Below are positions 34,903-43,955 of a DNA stretch of 64,000 bases, piece after piece. Every line of letters begins with the position of its first letter. Positions within the stretch are counted from its first letter, which is position 1. The stretch spans positions 1-64,000 of the forward strand of contig JAEEQW010000005.1 in NCBI GenBank assembly GCA_016285515.1, written 5' to 3'. A program made the position numbers and the translations under genes. The notes beneath the pieces are model-generated. The model was not told the DNA's origin, did not search any database, and saw nothing but the letters and a program-made list of their open reading frames with translations. This DNA is from Bacteroidales bacterium. GTDB taxonomy: Bacteria; Bacteroidota; Bacteroidia; Bacteroidales; BM520.

Positions 34903-35901
34903 CTATATGTCAAATTTATATCCCTCGAATTGTGACTTCCACTGTCTGATACTATCGAAGTCCATAACTATTTTCGTTTTGAATTCGCTCGTAATCATTT
35001 CCTCCAAATCATCCAGATGATCAAAGTCAATACAATTCAGATGGTTTTTCTCATTGATACTGCGAGCCCTTTCATCAATGGCGATTATGATGGCGCGGCG
35101 GCCATGCCGCATGGCATAAACGCCTCCGTGAAGACGAGTACCTACATAGTCAGTATCGTTTTGTGTCAGGAAGTCATCATAGGCTTGTTTGTTAGCAGCA
35201 AGGATACGGATGCTTTCTGTATCGTTGAGATGGCGGAAATGGTCAAGGTCATCGATGCCTTGAGGCCAAAACCACACTTCGTGATAATTGCGGAGCAATA
35301 TATCTATCATTTGTTGGTGCTTTGCCTTACGCTGTGGATTAGTGGATGCTGTCAAAGTAAACACCACTCGGTCGGCTTTGGTTGTGGGAATGGTTGCACA
35401 AAACTCAGGCGTCAGCATCCACATGGTGACGCATCCAGTATTGATAGCCTTGAGACCAAGTCTCTCGATATATTGCTTGCTGCGCTCATCGCGTGCACTA
35501 TGGAAAAAATCATGGTTTAGCAGCCGTTGATAGACCATCCTTGTGTATTTGCTCATTTTGCCCTCTGCGCCTGCACCGGCCCCCACCCCAACCAAAATAC
35601 ATCCTTTCATCGGTTGGTAATTGAACAAGTTGATGTTCCATTGCGGGAAATGCGTCAGCAGGTTAGGGATGAGAATGTTCGAGCCCCCAACAAACTTATA
35701 GTCACAACTGGCAATGCGTTGAACATATAAAGAATTGCGCCAAACCTGATACCAATGAAACGGAGACACATGTGTAGGCAACGTGATTTCGAAAGCGTTC
35801 TCCAACAGTGGCGCAAGCTCTTTGCGGGTACACTCCATAATGATGTCATCGCCTTTGTTGAAAGTGGTAATTGAAGTATCCAACAACAATATATTATCCA
35901 T
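34903..35901 (-). CDS. Polysaccharide pyruvyl transferase family protein
   Basis: 332 residues. The family pattern is seen in TTFNKGDDIIMECTRKEL at the N-terminus, ILVGVGAGAGAEG, FHSARDERSKQYIERLGL and the C-terminal DYVGTRLHGGVYAMRHGR (GTRLHG about 252-257). Members such as WcfO, CsaB and Pvg1 transfer pyruvate from PEP to sugar hydroxyls as a ketal, giving negative charge. Some members have other activities. Six bases upstream of the PP-loop gene (in transcription order it precedes it), so the two may act on one sugar. Confidence 0.86.
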   Translation of the reverse strand: MDNILLLDTSITTFNKGDDIIMECTRKELAPLLENAFEITLPTHVSPFHWYQVWRNSLYVQRIASCDYKFVGGSNILIPNLLTHFPQWNINLFNYQPMKGCILVGVGAGAGAEGKMSKYTRMVYQRLLNHDFFHSARDERSKQYIERLGLKAINTGCVTMWMLTPEFCATIPTTKADRVVFTLTASTNPQRKAKHQQMIDILLRNYHEVWFWPQGIDDLDHFRHLNDTESIRILAANKQAYDDFLTQNDTDYVGTRLHGGVYAMRHGRRAIIIAIDERARSINEKNHLNCIDFDHLDDLEEMITSEFKTKIVMDFDSIRQWKSQFEGYKFDI

Positions 35902-35913
35902 CTATTATATGAT

Positions 35914-37464
35914 TTATTGATAATTTGTAATACGTTTTTTCCTATGTATTTTGCTGCTTATATAATATTTTATGGTTTCTTTCTGCCCCTTTTCAAGACA
36001 GATGAACCAGGACATAGACAATGTTAATGCAGTGCAGACAAGAATGGAAACAAAAATCCGGCTGATGGAACTGTCCATAAAGTTTATGAGATAATTGGAT
36101 AATAATAATGATGCACTGCATACTGCCAGCACAAGCAGACAAGAAATAGCCAGCTTACGTATCCTGATTTGCGAAACATAATTGTGAAGTAATCCCAAGT
36201 CAATGGCCGACAGCAAGGCATTGACAATAATGATGGACACATAAGTATATTGAGGGGGCATGCCTGCCTTATATAAGAACCATATCACGAAAGGGTTGAG
36301 CATTTGCAGCGTTCCTGTCCACATACTGATAGTCTTCACCCTTCCCGTAGCATGAATGCCAACCGTAATTATGTGGCGCATGGTGGAAAAAAAGATGTTG
36401 ATCAGCATCAGGCGACAAAAGATATTGGCACAAACCGGCACTTCTTTCAACCAAAGGCTGAGTATCTTGTCCATCTCAATGAAAGCCGGAATGGCAACAA
36501 GACAGTAAATGATGAGAATGACCTTAATGGCCATGTCAATGTATTTCTCGAAACCATGATAATCCTCTCGCGCATAGTCCTTAGTGATTTGAGGGCGAAA
36601 TGCGGTAAGCACGTTGGACGCAAATCCTTCAATGGCCCCTGAGACTGTGGTGGCCACACCCACTGCAGCATTGTAAGTGACTCCAAAGAACATGTTGACC
36701 ACGAAATTTGTGCCTTGCAGATTGAAAATACCTCCCATATTGCCAAACAGGTTGAATCCTGAAAAAGAAAGCAAAGACTTAATGATACCTTTGTCCCAGA
36801 TAAATCTTAAGCTGACCTCTTCATAATGTAAGATGCAATAGAGCATATAAATCACAGCTATCAATATAGTAACCGCGAGCACTAATGCTGCATAAAGGAT
36901 TAACTTGTCGATGTTAACCATCATCAGCAGATATACGATGCCTAACTTGAGAAAAACGTGCAACATTTCCACGTAGGCATAGACATCCATTTTTTCATGT
37001 GCGATGATAGTGGCATTGTAAGGCACCTGAGTGATACTAAAGAAAGATGAAATAATGGAAAGCTGCAGCACCCAACGGGCAGCATGCATTCTCTCCTCTG
37101 GGATGACCAGTTTGTTTTCAAGGAACCAAATGCCAATAGTTTCAGCCAGAATCACAACCACAAAGGCTATGATGACATGTACAATCAATGCGGAAGAAAA
37201 GGTGTCCTTTAACTTCTGCTTGTTGCCCTTCCCCATCTCATAAGTCAGGAAACGGGAGGTGGCACCACTTTGGGCAGCGTTAAGGAATGAGAACATACCC
37301 ACGATGCCTCCTACTACGCCATAGATGCCATAATCCTCGATACCCAATGTAGCCAACACCACCCGCGAGGTGTAGAGCGACACGACGAGGTTTACAAACA
37401 TCCTCACATACAATGCAATAGTGTTCTTTGCAATGCGTTTTTTATTAGACTGAGTCGGAGGCAT
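35914..37464 (-). CDS. Oligosaccharide flippase (Wzx-like), first
   Basis: 516 residues from ATG at 37464; the longer frame uses TTG. Twelve to fourteen membrane segments. AKNTIALYVRMFVNLVVSLY, LYTSRVVLATLGIEDYGIYG and IIAHEKMDVYAYVEM show it is homologous to the flippase at 32001. It stands near the head of the locus, after the Wzz gene. Which flippase serves the present repeat unit cannot be told. Confidence 0.9.
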   Translation of the reverse strand: MPPTQSNKKRIAKNTIALYVRMFVNLVVSLYTSRVVLATLGIEDYGIYGVVGGIVGMFSFLNAAQSGATSRFLTYEMGKGNKQKLKDTFSSALIVHVIIAFVVVILAETIGIWFLENKLVIPEERMHAARWVLQLSIISSFFSITQVPYNATIIAHEKMDVYAYVEMLHVFLKLGIVYLLMMVNIDKLILYAALVLAVTILIAVIYMLYCILHYEEVSLRFIWDKGIIKSLLSFSGFNLFGNMGGIFNLQGTNFVVNMFFGVTYNAAVGVATTVSGAIEGFASNVLTAFRPQITKDYAREDYHGFEKYIDMAIKVILIIYCLVAIPAFIEMDKILSLWLKEVPVCANIFCRLMLINIFFSTMRHIITVGIHATGRVKTISMWTGTLQMLNPFVIWFLYKAGMPPQYTYVSIIIVNALLSAIDLGLLHNYVSQIRIRKLAISCLLVLAVCSASLLLSNYLINFMDSSISRIFVSILVCTALTLSMSWFICLEKGQKETIKYYISSKIHRKKRITNYQ

Positions 37465-37490
37465 TTGCGGCAAAATTCTATTTTATAACA

Positions 37491-38630
37491 TCACTCTTTT
37501 ATAACTTCACTCTCTTCCACCTTCCACCATTTCGGCTTCCATCCAAATGACTTATATATGAAATCCAAGCCTACAACCAATAATATTCCGATGATAAAAC
37601 CAACTGCAGTCCATACAAATAAAAGCTGGGAACGATGAGGACCTGCCTTCTTGTATGGTATGACAATAGGATCCACAACCGTAAGTATAGGTGTATCCTC
37701 CTTGACCTGCAGATCAGCGGTAATCAGTTGGCTCGACAGTTGTGAATAAAGCGCGAATGCCAACTCATAGTTTCTTTGGAGACGCTGCATCTCAATCTGT
37801 GAAGTTGCCGTACTTAACAGCCTGTTGGCATCCTGATAATGAGCGTATTCTTTCTGGGCTTGCTCATACTGCAATTTCGCTTCATCATGACGCTGACGAA
37901 TATATTCCTGCTGTGATTTTGCCTTCTGGATTTTAAAGTCGGTAATATATTTCTGCACTAGTTGTAGTGCGGCATCAGCAAGCTGCGCGGCAGCCAATGG
38001 CTCATTCATGGTTGCTCTCAGCACAATACTTCCATCACTATTAACGGGATACAATACAACTTTTTCATCCAACAGATCTTTACATAATTGTTCTTTGAAA
38101 TTTAAGGAATTGATTGAACTCAAAGAGTCTGTAGTCTGAAACTGATTGGTGTTTTGGTTTTTTTTACTTTTCTTTATTAAAGACTTTTTTGTACTATATT
38201 GCGGATCGGTATAATAATCCATGAATGTGATTGGTTCATCGTAACCTTTGAAGTTTAATGGAGTTCTCATCAGTTCTTTCTGATAATCAACATTCTTAAT
38301 AATTTGGGGATAAAGCATTGGGGACAGTTCACCGGATGAAGCATTGTTCCCCAACGAAAGTCCAAAAGAAGAAGCAATTGAAGACATTGCCCCTCCCCCA
38401 CCGTTAGTCGAACTTGTCTGTGCCACGAGCAAACACGATGCAGTATAAAAATTTTTCTTTGACAAAGCTACCAACAGCCCTATTGCTATAAAAATCAATG
38501 TTATGCAAATAATCAGGATTTTTTTCTGCCAGATTCTTTTCAATATCTGCTTGACATCCAGACTGCTTTCTTCATCATCTTCCACCGGTAAATCCTCAAT
38601 CTGCAGCTCTTTTATTTTTTCTTCACTCAT
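37491..38630 (-). CDS. Wzz-family chain length determinant
   Basis: 379 residues. A cytoplasmic acidic start (LPVEDDEESSLDVKQIL), first membrane helix ILIICITLIFIAIGLLVAL (about 36-54), a periplasmic coiled-coil region rich in Q, K and E (KAKSQQEYIRQRHDEAKLQY), and a second membrane helix FVWTAVGFIIGILLVVGLDF near residue 345. TPILTVVDPIVIPYKKAGP is the proline-rich segment before helix two. No kinase domain, so a Wzz/Wzc-N type protein that sets chain length together with the exporter. Confidence 0.92.
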   Translation of the reverse strand: MSEEKIKELQIEDLPVEDDEESSLDVKQILKRIWQKKILIICITLIFIAIGLLVALSKKNFYTASCLLVAQTSSTNGGGGAMSSIASSFGLSLGNNASSGELSPMLYPQIIKNVDYQKELMRTPLNFKGYDEPITFMDYYTDPQYSTKKSLIKKSKKNQNTNQFQTTDSLSSINSLNFKEQLCKDLLDEKVVLYPVNSDGSIVLRATMNEPLAAAQLADAALQLVQKYITDFKIQKAKSQQEYIRQRHDEAKLQYEQAQKEYAHYQDANRLLSTATSQIEMQRLQRNYELAFALYSQLSSQLITADLQVKEDTPILTVVDPIVIPYKKAGPHRSQLLFVWTAVGFIIGILLVVGLDFIYKSFGWKPKWWKVEESEVIKE

Positions 38631-38642
38631 TTTCTGCTAATA

Positions 38643-41021
38643 TTAATTTTTTGGTGTCAGTGTATTAATCAATGATATGACTATCGCCGCCAGACTTACA
38701 GTTGAAGTTGCAAGTGATACCCATTGTGCAGGAGTCATTTTGGCGTAATCACTTTCCGGTCTGACTTTCTTTGAAGGAACATAAATCTCACATCCCGGCT
38801 CAACGGCTAAACCTTTGGAACGTGTAACTATGTTGCCATTCATATACACGATCATTGTCTTGCATTTCCTCGCATTATAATCAAAACCACCAGCTTTGTC
38901 TATATAATCCTTCCATGACAATGATGGATTATACGCAATCTTATTGGGCATAAGCACAGCCCCGGAAACTGTTACCAACTTATTCATTCGGGGTATATTG
39001 ATAATATCACCACCTTCAAGAACCAAATCATAGTCTGAACCCGGATGGTCAATAATATACTGTATATCATCAATGGAAACAGTACTTCCCAAATCATAAT
39101 TAAGTACGTCAAAATATAACAAGTTCAAAGAATCATGAGAATATATTGCTTGTTTTAATTCATAATTCATTATTCGTTGTTTGATCAAATCCCCACCCAT
39201 TTCATTTCTTGTAAGAGTTGCCCCTTTTGTATAGGCATCCCTGGTGAGTCCGTTGGCCCTTGCAATAATATCAGAAATTCGCACAGTATTGTTTTCAATT
39301 ACGTAAGTACCCGGAAAATTGACCTCACCCTTGATTGTTATAGTCTTCTGTGGAATATTAGTTGGAGACTTGCTGACTGAAACTATATCATACGGACGAA
39401 GCATAATAGTGTCCGGATTAACTTCCCCAGTCAGATCAACATAAATGATTTCAGCGATGGTGTCAGGAACAGACATGGCAGTTTTGTCAATGATACGACG
39501 GTTTATTGTAATATTATGCAAAGAAGCATCCTCAGTAAAACCATTGGCTTGATATATTAGAGTACCCAAGGAAATGCCATCAACATACTGCATTGTGACA
39601 GGATGCTTGACCTCTCCCATAATACTCACATTGTATCTTGTGATAAAACTGTCTATGGTCTTTATAGTAATTCTGTCTTCACGTTGCAATCTGACATCAG
39701 TCTTATGGTTCATGACATCTTCAAGTGAGAAACGAAACGCCTGCGGTTGGAGCTGCTCATCCTGTCTTTCAATGTATGCCTCAGTCATATAAGCATTTTC
39801 CGTCAGACCGCCTGCTATGCTAATCAACTGGGAAACCGTCTGAATTTCATCAGATATGGCATAAGAACCCGGATAATAGACAGCTCCGCTGATAGTCACT
39901 CTGTTTGAGAATCTCCTCTGATTTGTTCCAACAGTGACGGCATCACCGTCCTGAAGTACAAATGTCATAAACTCATCTGAAGAAACAGTATAAACCGACT
40001 GCATTTCACCTTTGCTGCGGGTTACTGACACATAATCGTAATAAGCATCGTCAGTATATCCGCATGCATAGTTTATCAAATCTGCTATAGTCTGTCCTTC
40101 ATTGATTTCATATCTCATCGGTCTTCTCACATTTCCGGAAATGCTGACAACAGTCCTATATGGCTCAACAACTATGAGATCATTGTCCTCAAGTCTTATA
40201 TTCTGTTCCAGTTTGCCTGACAAAAGGTAATCATAGACATCAAAACATGCAGTTAATTTTGACTTTCTGTATAACTTGATGTTCCTGACGGTACCAAGCC
40301 TCGTGACACCTCCCGCCGTATAAATTGCTCCACACAAAGTTGAAAGTGAAGGCAAGGTGTAAGACCCGGGAACGGTCACTTCTCCGACAACATTAACGGT
40401 AAGACTTCTGATGGTTCCAAGGCTGACCTTAATGTTGGTGTCATAATTCAAACCTGAATAAATTTTACTGAACTTTTTTCTCAATGTTTTTTCAGCCTGC
40501 TCTATAGTCTGCCCCATCAGATACACAGGACCGATATTGGGAATATTCACATAACCGTCAGGAGAAATGGTTAAATCATAACTTACAGCAGTACCTCCCC
40601 AAAGGTCTATGACAATGCCGTCACCGGCTGATAACACGTAATTGCTCGGTGTGGGCAAATTGTAATTCGGAACAAAATTCAACAGCTTTCCCGAAAACAT
40701 GTCATGACCAAAAATATCAGAATGCTGGGCTTCAGGAGACACTATTATGTATTCCGACAAATCCACATCCGATAAATCAGTGCCGGTTTCCGTGGATTTC
40801 GGATTGACCCTGTTTACAGTTCCTGTTTCGGTGACAGTGGGGTTCGTCAATGTTGCATTGCCGGGAGTGTTAGGGGTAGGCTGATTACTTCCGTTCAGAT
40901 CCAGCTGCGTGCCGGAAGCACCCATTTGGCTTGAAAGTCTGTTGACAATTTCATTATTGCCCTGAGCGAAGGCAAATGCCGAACACATCATCAACATTAA
41001 TCCGATTAAAATTTTTTTCAT
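38643..41021 (-). CDS. Wza-like polysaccharide exporter with many SLBB domains
   Basis: 792 residues. Signal peptide MKKILIGLMLMMCSAFAFAQ without a lipobox (no Cys at the cleavage site), so not a lipoprotein. Poly_export domain about 125-205 (YVLSAGDGIVIDLWGGTAVS, ISPDGYVNIPNIGPVYLMGQ), then a chain of SLBB-like beta-grasp units (LTVNVVGEVTVPGSYTLPSL, VVSISGNVRRPMRYEI, VTISGAVYYPGSYAIS, ITIKGEVNFPGTYVIENN, VTVSGAVLMPNKIAYNPS). A C-terminal membrane segment WVSLATSTVSLAAIVISLIN follows. Longer than Wza, as usual in Bacteroidetes. It forms the outer-membrane export path. Confidence 0.92.
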   Translation of the reverse strand: MKKILIGLMLMMCSAFAFAQGNNEIVNRLSSQMGASGTQLDLNGSNQPTPNTPGNATLTNPTVTETGTVNRVNPKSTETGTDLSDVDLSEYIIVSPEAQHSDIFGHDMFSGKLLNFVPNYNLPTPSNYVLSAGDGIVIDLWGGTAVSYDLTISPDGYVNIPNIGPVYLMGQTIEQAEKTLRKKFSKIYSGLNYDTNIKVSLGTIRSLTVNVVGEVTVPGSYTLPSLSTLCGAIYTAGGVTRLGTVRNIKLYRKSKLTACFDVYDYLLSGKLEQNIRLEDNDLIVVEPYRTVVSISGNVRRPMRYEINEGQTIADLINYACGYTDDAYYDYVSVTRSKGEMQSVYTVSSDEFMTFVLQDGDAVTVGTNQRRFSNRVTISGAVYYPGSYAISDEIQTVSQLISIAGGLTENAYMTEAYIERQDEQLQPQAFRFSLEDVMNHKTDVRLQREDRITIKTIDSFITRYNVSIMGEVKHPVTMQYVDGISLGTLIYQANGFTEDASLHNITINRRIIDKTAMSVPDTIAEIIYVDLTGEVNPDTIMLRPYDIVSVSKSPTNIPQKTITIKGEVNFPGTYVIENNTVRISDIIARANGLTRDAYTKGATLTRNEMGGDLIKQRIMNYELKQAIYSHDSLNLLYFDVLNYDLGSTVSIDDIQYIIDHPGSDYDLVLEGGDIINIPRMNKLVTVSGAVLMPNKIAYNPSLSWKDYIDKAGGFDYNARKCKTMIVYMNGNIVTRSKGLAVEPGCEIYVPSKKVRPESDYAKMTPAQWVSLATSTVSLAAIVISLINTLTPKN

Positions 41022-41149
41022 TTAAAATATATTTAAGTTAATAATATTACATACTCCACGCTTTAGAAAGAAAAATGATTTTTCCTTCCAAGATATAGTC
41101 CTAAGACTTCAACAAATTTACAAAATGCTGAGAAACAAATAATTACACG

Positions 41150-41157
41150 CAAAGATA
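41150..41157 (-). promoter_or_regulatory. Candidate -7 element TATCTTTG, capsule operon (inner)
   Basis: Minus strand TATCTTTG followed by CG, with a TTG 19 bases upstream that would serve as a -33 element. Located 129 bases before the exporter start codon. Confidence 0.55.
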
Positions 41158-41211
41158 GAGAAACCTTTACCGTTTTCAATTATCTTTTATACAAGATTCC
41201 TCTATACAATG

Positions 41212-41219
41212 CAAAGATA
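41212..41219 (-). promoter_or_regulatory. Candidate -7 element TATCTTTG, capsule operon (outer)
   Basis: Minus strand TATCTTTG followed by CAT. A TTTG lies farther upstream (41249-41252) than the usual spacing. A transcript from here would have a leader of about 185 bases. The 297-base gap 41022-41318 is A/T rich and otherwise empty of genes. It is where a UpxY-type antiterminator would be expected to act on the nascent leader. Confidence 0.5.
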
Positions 41220-41318
41220 CAATATTTTATTGACTTCTGTATGATTTTCAAAAAAATGTGAATTGATTAATTAACAATCTATCAACAATGCCAATTATAA
41301 AGACATGCTCTGATGTCC

Positions 41319-42521
41319 TCATGCATTCACATGTCCGTACCAGCTGTCGTAATCATTTAAAAAGCGGAGAATAGACGCATAACTTTTTTTCTCTTTTGTT
41401 TTGTCATCCAGCTGATGCATATACGTGTGCGCCTTCTCATAATAAAACGCATTATTGGTGCAGCCATACATAACCACACAAAGGAAGATTTTCCCCTCAT
41501 TTAGCTTCGAAGCGGCAACTAAGGATTTCGCTGTTTCCATGGTTTTGCGCAACTCATCATCGTCACCCAATATCGTGTATGCAGCCGCAAGAAACGCATA
41601 CCGTTTACAGCGCATCCAGTCACTCGCATCATTGTTGATTTGCGATATCTGATTAATCAACACTCTTGCGCGTCTTTTGTCTTCATCTGTGGCATTCATC
41701 ATATCCACAGTCTCCCCACTGCCATTAGCTTCCGTTGCACTGTCTCCGCATTCCGCATTGTGACAGTCATTTTTTCCCGTACCGTCTCCCCCACCTGACC
41801 TCATTACTCTCCCTAACGCTTCATGCAACTGTTCAAACTTTCCAAGGCTGAAAGTGGTATGCTGATGACGCAAATCCTCATTCAGTTCAAGCAGGACATA
41901 ACCATCAGCAGGGACCGTAAGCAACGGAACCGAAAGGAATTTGTCAAGAGCCACTTCAATCTTTCTATACTTGCTTCCGGGTGTAGTTAACAGAGTGGCC
42001 TCACAGCCTGCAAAATCACCTTTAGTGATGCGAATGCGGTCTCCCTTGGCAAGCATCTGCATATCAGGGATATGTGCAGGCAATTCATTGGAATATGTCT
42101 TGGCAATCCACATAAAATTCTGCATCTGCTCATCCTTGATATATGGATAATGCCTGATTCCATCACCATCAACCACACTTGGCAGGAAATGGAACTTTTC
42201 TATACGCGTCATCATCTCAGCAATATCGCGCTGTGACGAATGTACAAACACGTAATTCAAGGCAAGCGGACTTGTGACACGAATCTGCCTGCCCCTAAAC
42301 GACTTCTCCCTGACGTACGTCGGGGCAAAAAATTCCAACGGCGAAATATCATTATCATTTCTGAAGACATTCTCCCTGTTCAATATTGCCGATATGTCAC
42401 GACAACCACGAGGTGCAGACAAAACATACCACCGGACTATATCCTTCATAGTCCGCTGTTTCAATTTCAGTCTGTTCTCACGCAAAATCCGTGATATGTC
42501 ATCTGTGTCCTTTTTCGCCAT
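41319..42521 (-). CDS. UpxY-like NusG-family antiterminator with long C-terminal extension
   Basis: 400 residues from ATG at 42521 (MAKKDTDDIS); the frame runs 20 codons further up but those codons form a stem-loop. NusG N-terminal domain at about 30-150 (IVRWYVLSAPRGCRDISAIL, EFFAPTYVREKSFRGRQIRV, SPLALNYVFVHSS), then a KOW domain KGDRIRITKGDFAGCEATLL (about 180-200). After a low-complexity Gly/Asp/Asn/Ser linker (about 262-290) comes a helical, TPR-like domain of about 110 residues ending LNDYDSWYGHVNA. Bacteroides UpxY proteins are about 170-180 residues and let polymerase read through capsule leaders. The extension is unusual. Confidence 0.82.
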   Translation of the reverse strand: MAKKDTDDISRILRENRLKLKQRTMKDIVRWYVLSAPRGCRDISAILNRENVFRNDNDISPLEFFAPTYVREKSFRGRQIRVTSPLALNYVFVHSSQRDIAEMMTRIEKFHFLPSVVDGDGIRHYPYIKDEQMQNFMWIAKTYSNELPAHIPDMQMLAKGDRIRITKGDFAGCEATLLTTPGSKYRKIEVALDKFLSVPLLTVPADGYVLLELNEDLRHQHTTFSLGKFEQLHEALGRVMRSGGGDGTGKNDCHNAECGDSATEANGSGETVDMMNATDEDKRRARVLINQISQINNDASDWMRCKRYAFLAAAYTILGDDDELRKTMETAKSLVAASKLNEGKIFLCVVMYGCTNNAFYYEKAHTYMHQLDDKTKEKKSYASILRFLNDYDSWYGHVNA

Positions 42522-42544
42522 GGAATTCAAACGGTATATATAAA

Positions 42545-42570
42545 CAGAGACGGGGCAAGCCTCGTCTCTG
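42545..42570 (-). terminator. Stem-loop between TPR gene and antiterminator gene
   Basis: Arms CAGAGACGGGG (42545-42555) and CCTCGTCTCTG (42560-42570) pair with one wobble around CAAG. On the minus strand it is followed by TTTATATAT. It may end the gyrA-TPR transcript or be a leader element of the antiterminator gene. The short U-run makes termination uncertain. Confidence 0.55.
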
Positions 42571-42608
42571 TAGCATTTCATGTATTATTTCTATCGATTT
42601 CTATAGAC

Positions 42609-43913
42609 TTATTCAGCTTCCTTTGCCTGGATTTCCTTCATCTGGTTGGTGATCCTTATAGCATCGTCATTTCTTTTCAGACGTGTATATACACTTCTCA
42701 AAGCTTGAAGGATTACGAGATCTTCCGGAGCCTTATCCGCTGCAATCTCAAGGTAAGGAACTGCCTTTTCAAACCATTCAGTTGATTCGTCAATGAGTTT
42801 CTGATACTGCTCTTCAGGCGCATCGAACGACAATGAGTTTGCCTGTTCGTACAAGTCTGTTCCCTTATTGAAATAGACCGAAGCAAGGTTGTAGTTTGTT
42901 TCGAAATGTTCCGGATCCATTTCAAGGACTTTCTTGTAAGCGTCAATAGCCTTTTCTTCGTTATTCAGATTGGCATACGACTGACCGATGATGAAATACA
43001 GTGTCGGATTGGAGTCATCAATCTTTGTAACCTTTTCAAGTTTTTCGATAACCTTTTCATTTTCACCCTTTTCGAGATAAATCTGTGCTTCCTGAAGCAT
43101 AAGGCTGACATTGTCTGAATATTTTTCCAAGCCTTCCGATATGTTCTTCAAGGCAGTTGCGGTATCACCGTTCCTGAGGTCTTCAACAACTTGATAGCGG
43201 TAGCATTCCTCTGCGTATGCCTTGTTCTCGGCACTTGGAGAGTTGAAATACTTCTCTGCAATATAATTCGTTCTCTCAAAACTTCTTGCCGCATCAAGGA
43301 ACTGTTTTGCATTGTAGTAATTAACGGCCTGATTGTAGTAACGGTTTTCGAGGTTTTTGAGCAATATGTAAGATTCATTCACGAATTCTTCTTCAGTGCC
43401 GATTTTAATAGCCTTGTCAAAAGCTTCAACCGCGCAGTCAAGAATTGAAGGTTTGTAAACGTCAAGGTATTTGCCGTTTGACGGTTCAGTAGCTTCAATC
43501 AGTTTACCATCCTTGAAGTAAGCAGTCACATCATATATATAGATTGCCTTCTTTGTTTTGGTTCCGTCACTATTTTTGATGTTCTTGCTTGTTTCAGGAG
43601 TCAACGGAGCACCCTGATCTGTTGGATTGAAAGGTGCTAAAGCCTTGTTGTATTCCTTTTCGGTCATACCTTCCCTGGCAATCTTAACCATGGAATACAT
43701 ATCGTCGAGCTGGAGCAGAATCTTCCCCTTGAGGTACCAAGCCTTGCAGTCATTTTTCGTTTCTTCGTTAGTAGTAGCTCTTTCTATGCAGTCAACCGCC
43801 TTGTCAATTTCCTTGTTTCTGGAATAGTTAGATGCATTCTGAATTTCAATTTTCTGAGAATAAGCACCAAACGATAGAATAACGAGTGCTAATACTAAAA
43901 AATTCTTTTTCAT
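42609..43913 (-). CDS. Secreted tetratricopeptide-repeat protein
   Basis: 434 residues with signal peptide KKNFLVLALVILSFGAYS (cleaved after Ser-Gln). TPR units recur: DKAVDCIERATTNEETKNDC with AWYLKGKILLQLDDM, SLMLQEAQIYLEKGENEKVI, PTLYFIIGQSYANLNNEEKA and HFETNYNLASVYFNKGTDLY. Soluble periplasmic or envelope scaffold. A TPR gene directly downstream of gyrA is common in Bacteroidales, and the gap of 42 bases suggests cotranscription. Specific partner unknown. Confidence 0.86.
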   Translation of the reverse strand: MKKNFLVLALVILSFGAYSQKIEIQNASNYSRNKEIDKAVDCIERATTNEETKNDCKAWYLKGKILLQLDDMYSMVKIAREGMTEKEYNKALAPFNPTDQGAPLTPETSKNIKNSDGTKTKKAIYIYDVTAYFKDGKLIEATEPSNGKYLDVYKPSILDCAVEAFDKAIKIGTEEEFVNESYILLKNLENRYYNQAVNYYNAKQFLDAARSFERTNYIAEKYFNSPSAENKAYAEECYRYQVVEDLRNGDTATALKNISEGLEKYSDNVSLMLQEAQIYLEKGENEKVIEKLEKVTKIDDSNPTLYFIIGQSYANLNNEEKAIDAYKKVLEMDPEHFETNYNLASVYFNKGTDLYEQANSLSFDAPEEQYQKLIDESTEWFEKAVPYLEIAADKAPEDLVILQALRSVYTRLKRNDDAIRITNQMKEIQAKEAE

Positions 43914-43955
43914 GATAATAGGTTTTATTTTGTTAATAAATTATTCGTTATTATT

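Noticed and set aside
41022..41318. Invertible promoter region as in Bacteroides capsules
   Set aside because: No matching inverted repeats found by eye and no invertase gene in the window. A 15-base near-palindrome around 41264-41278 (TTGATTAATTAACAA) is too short.
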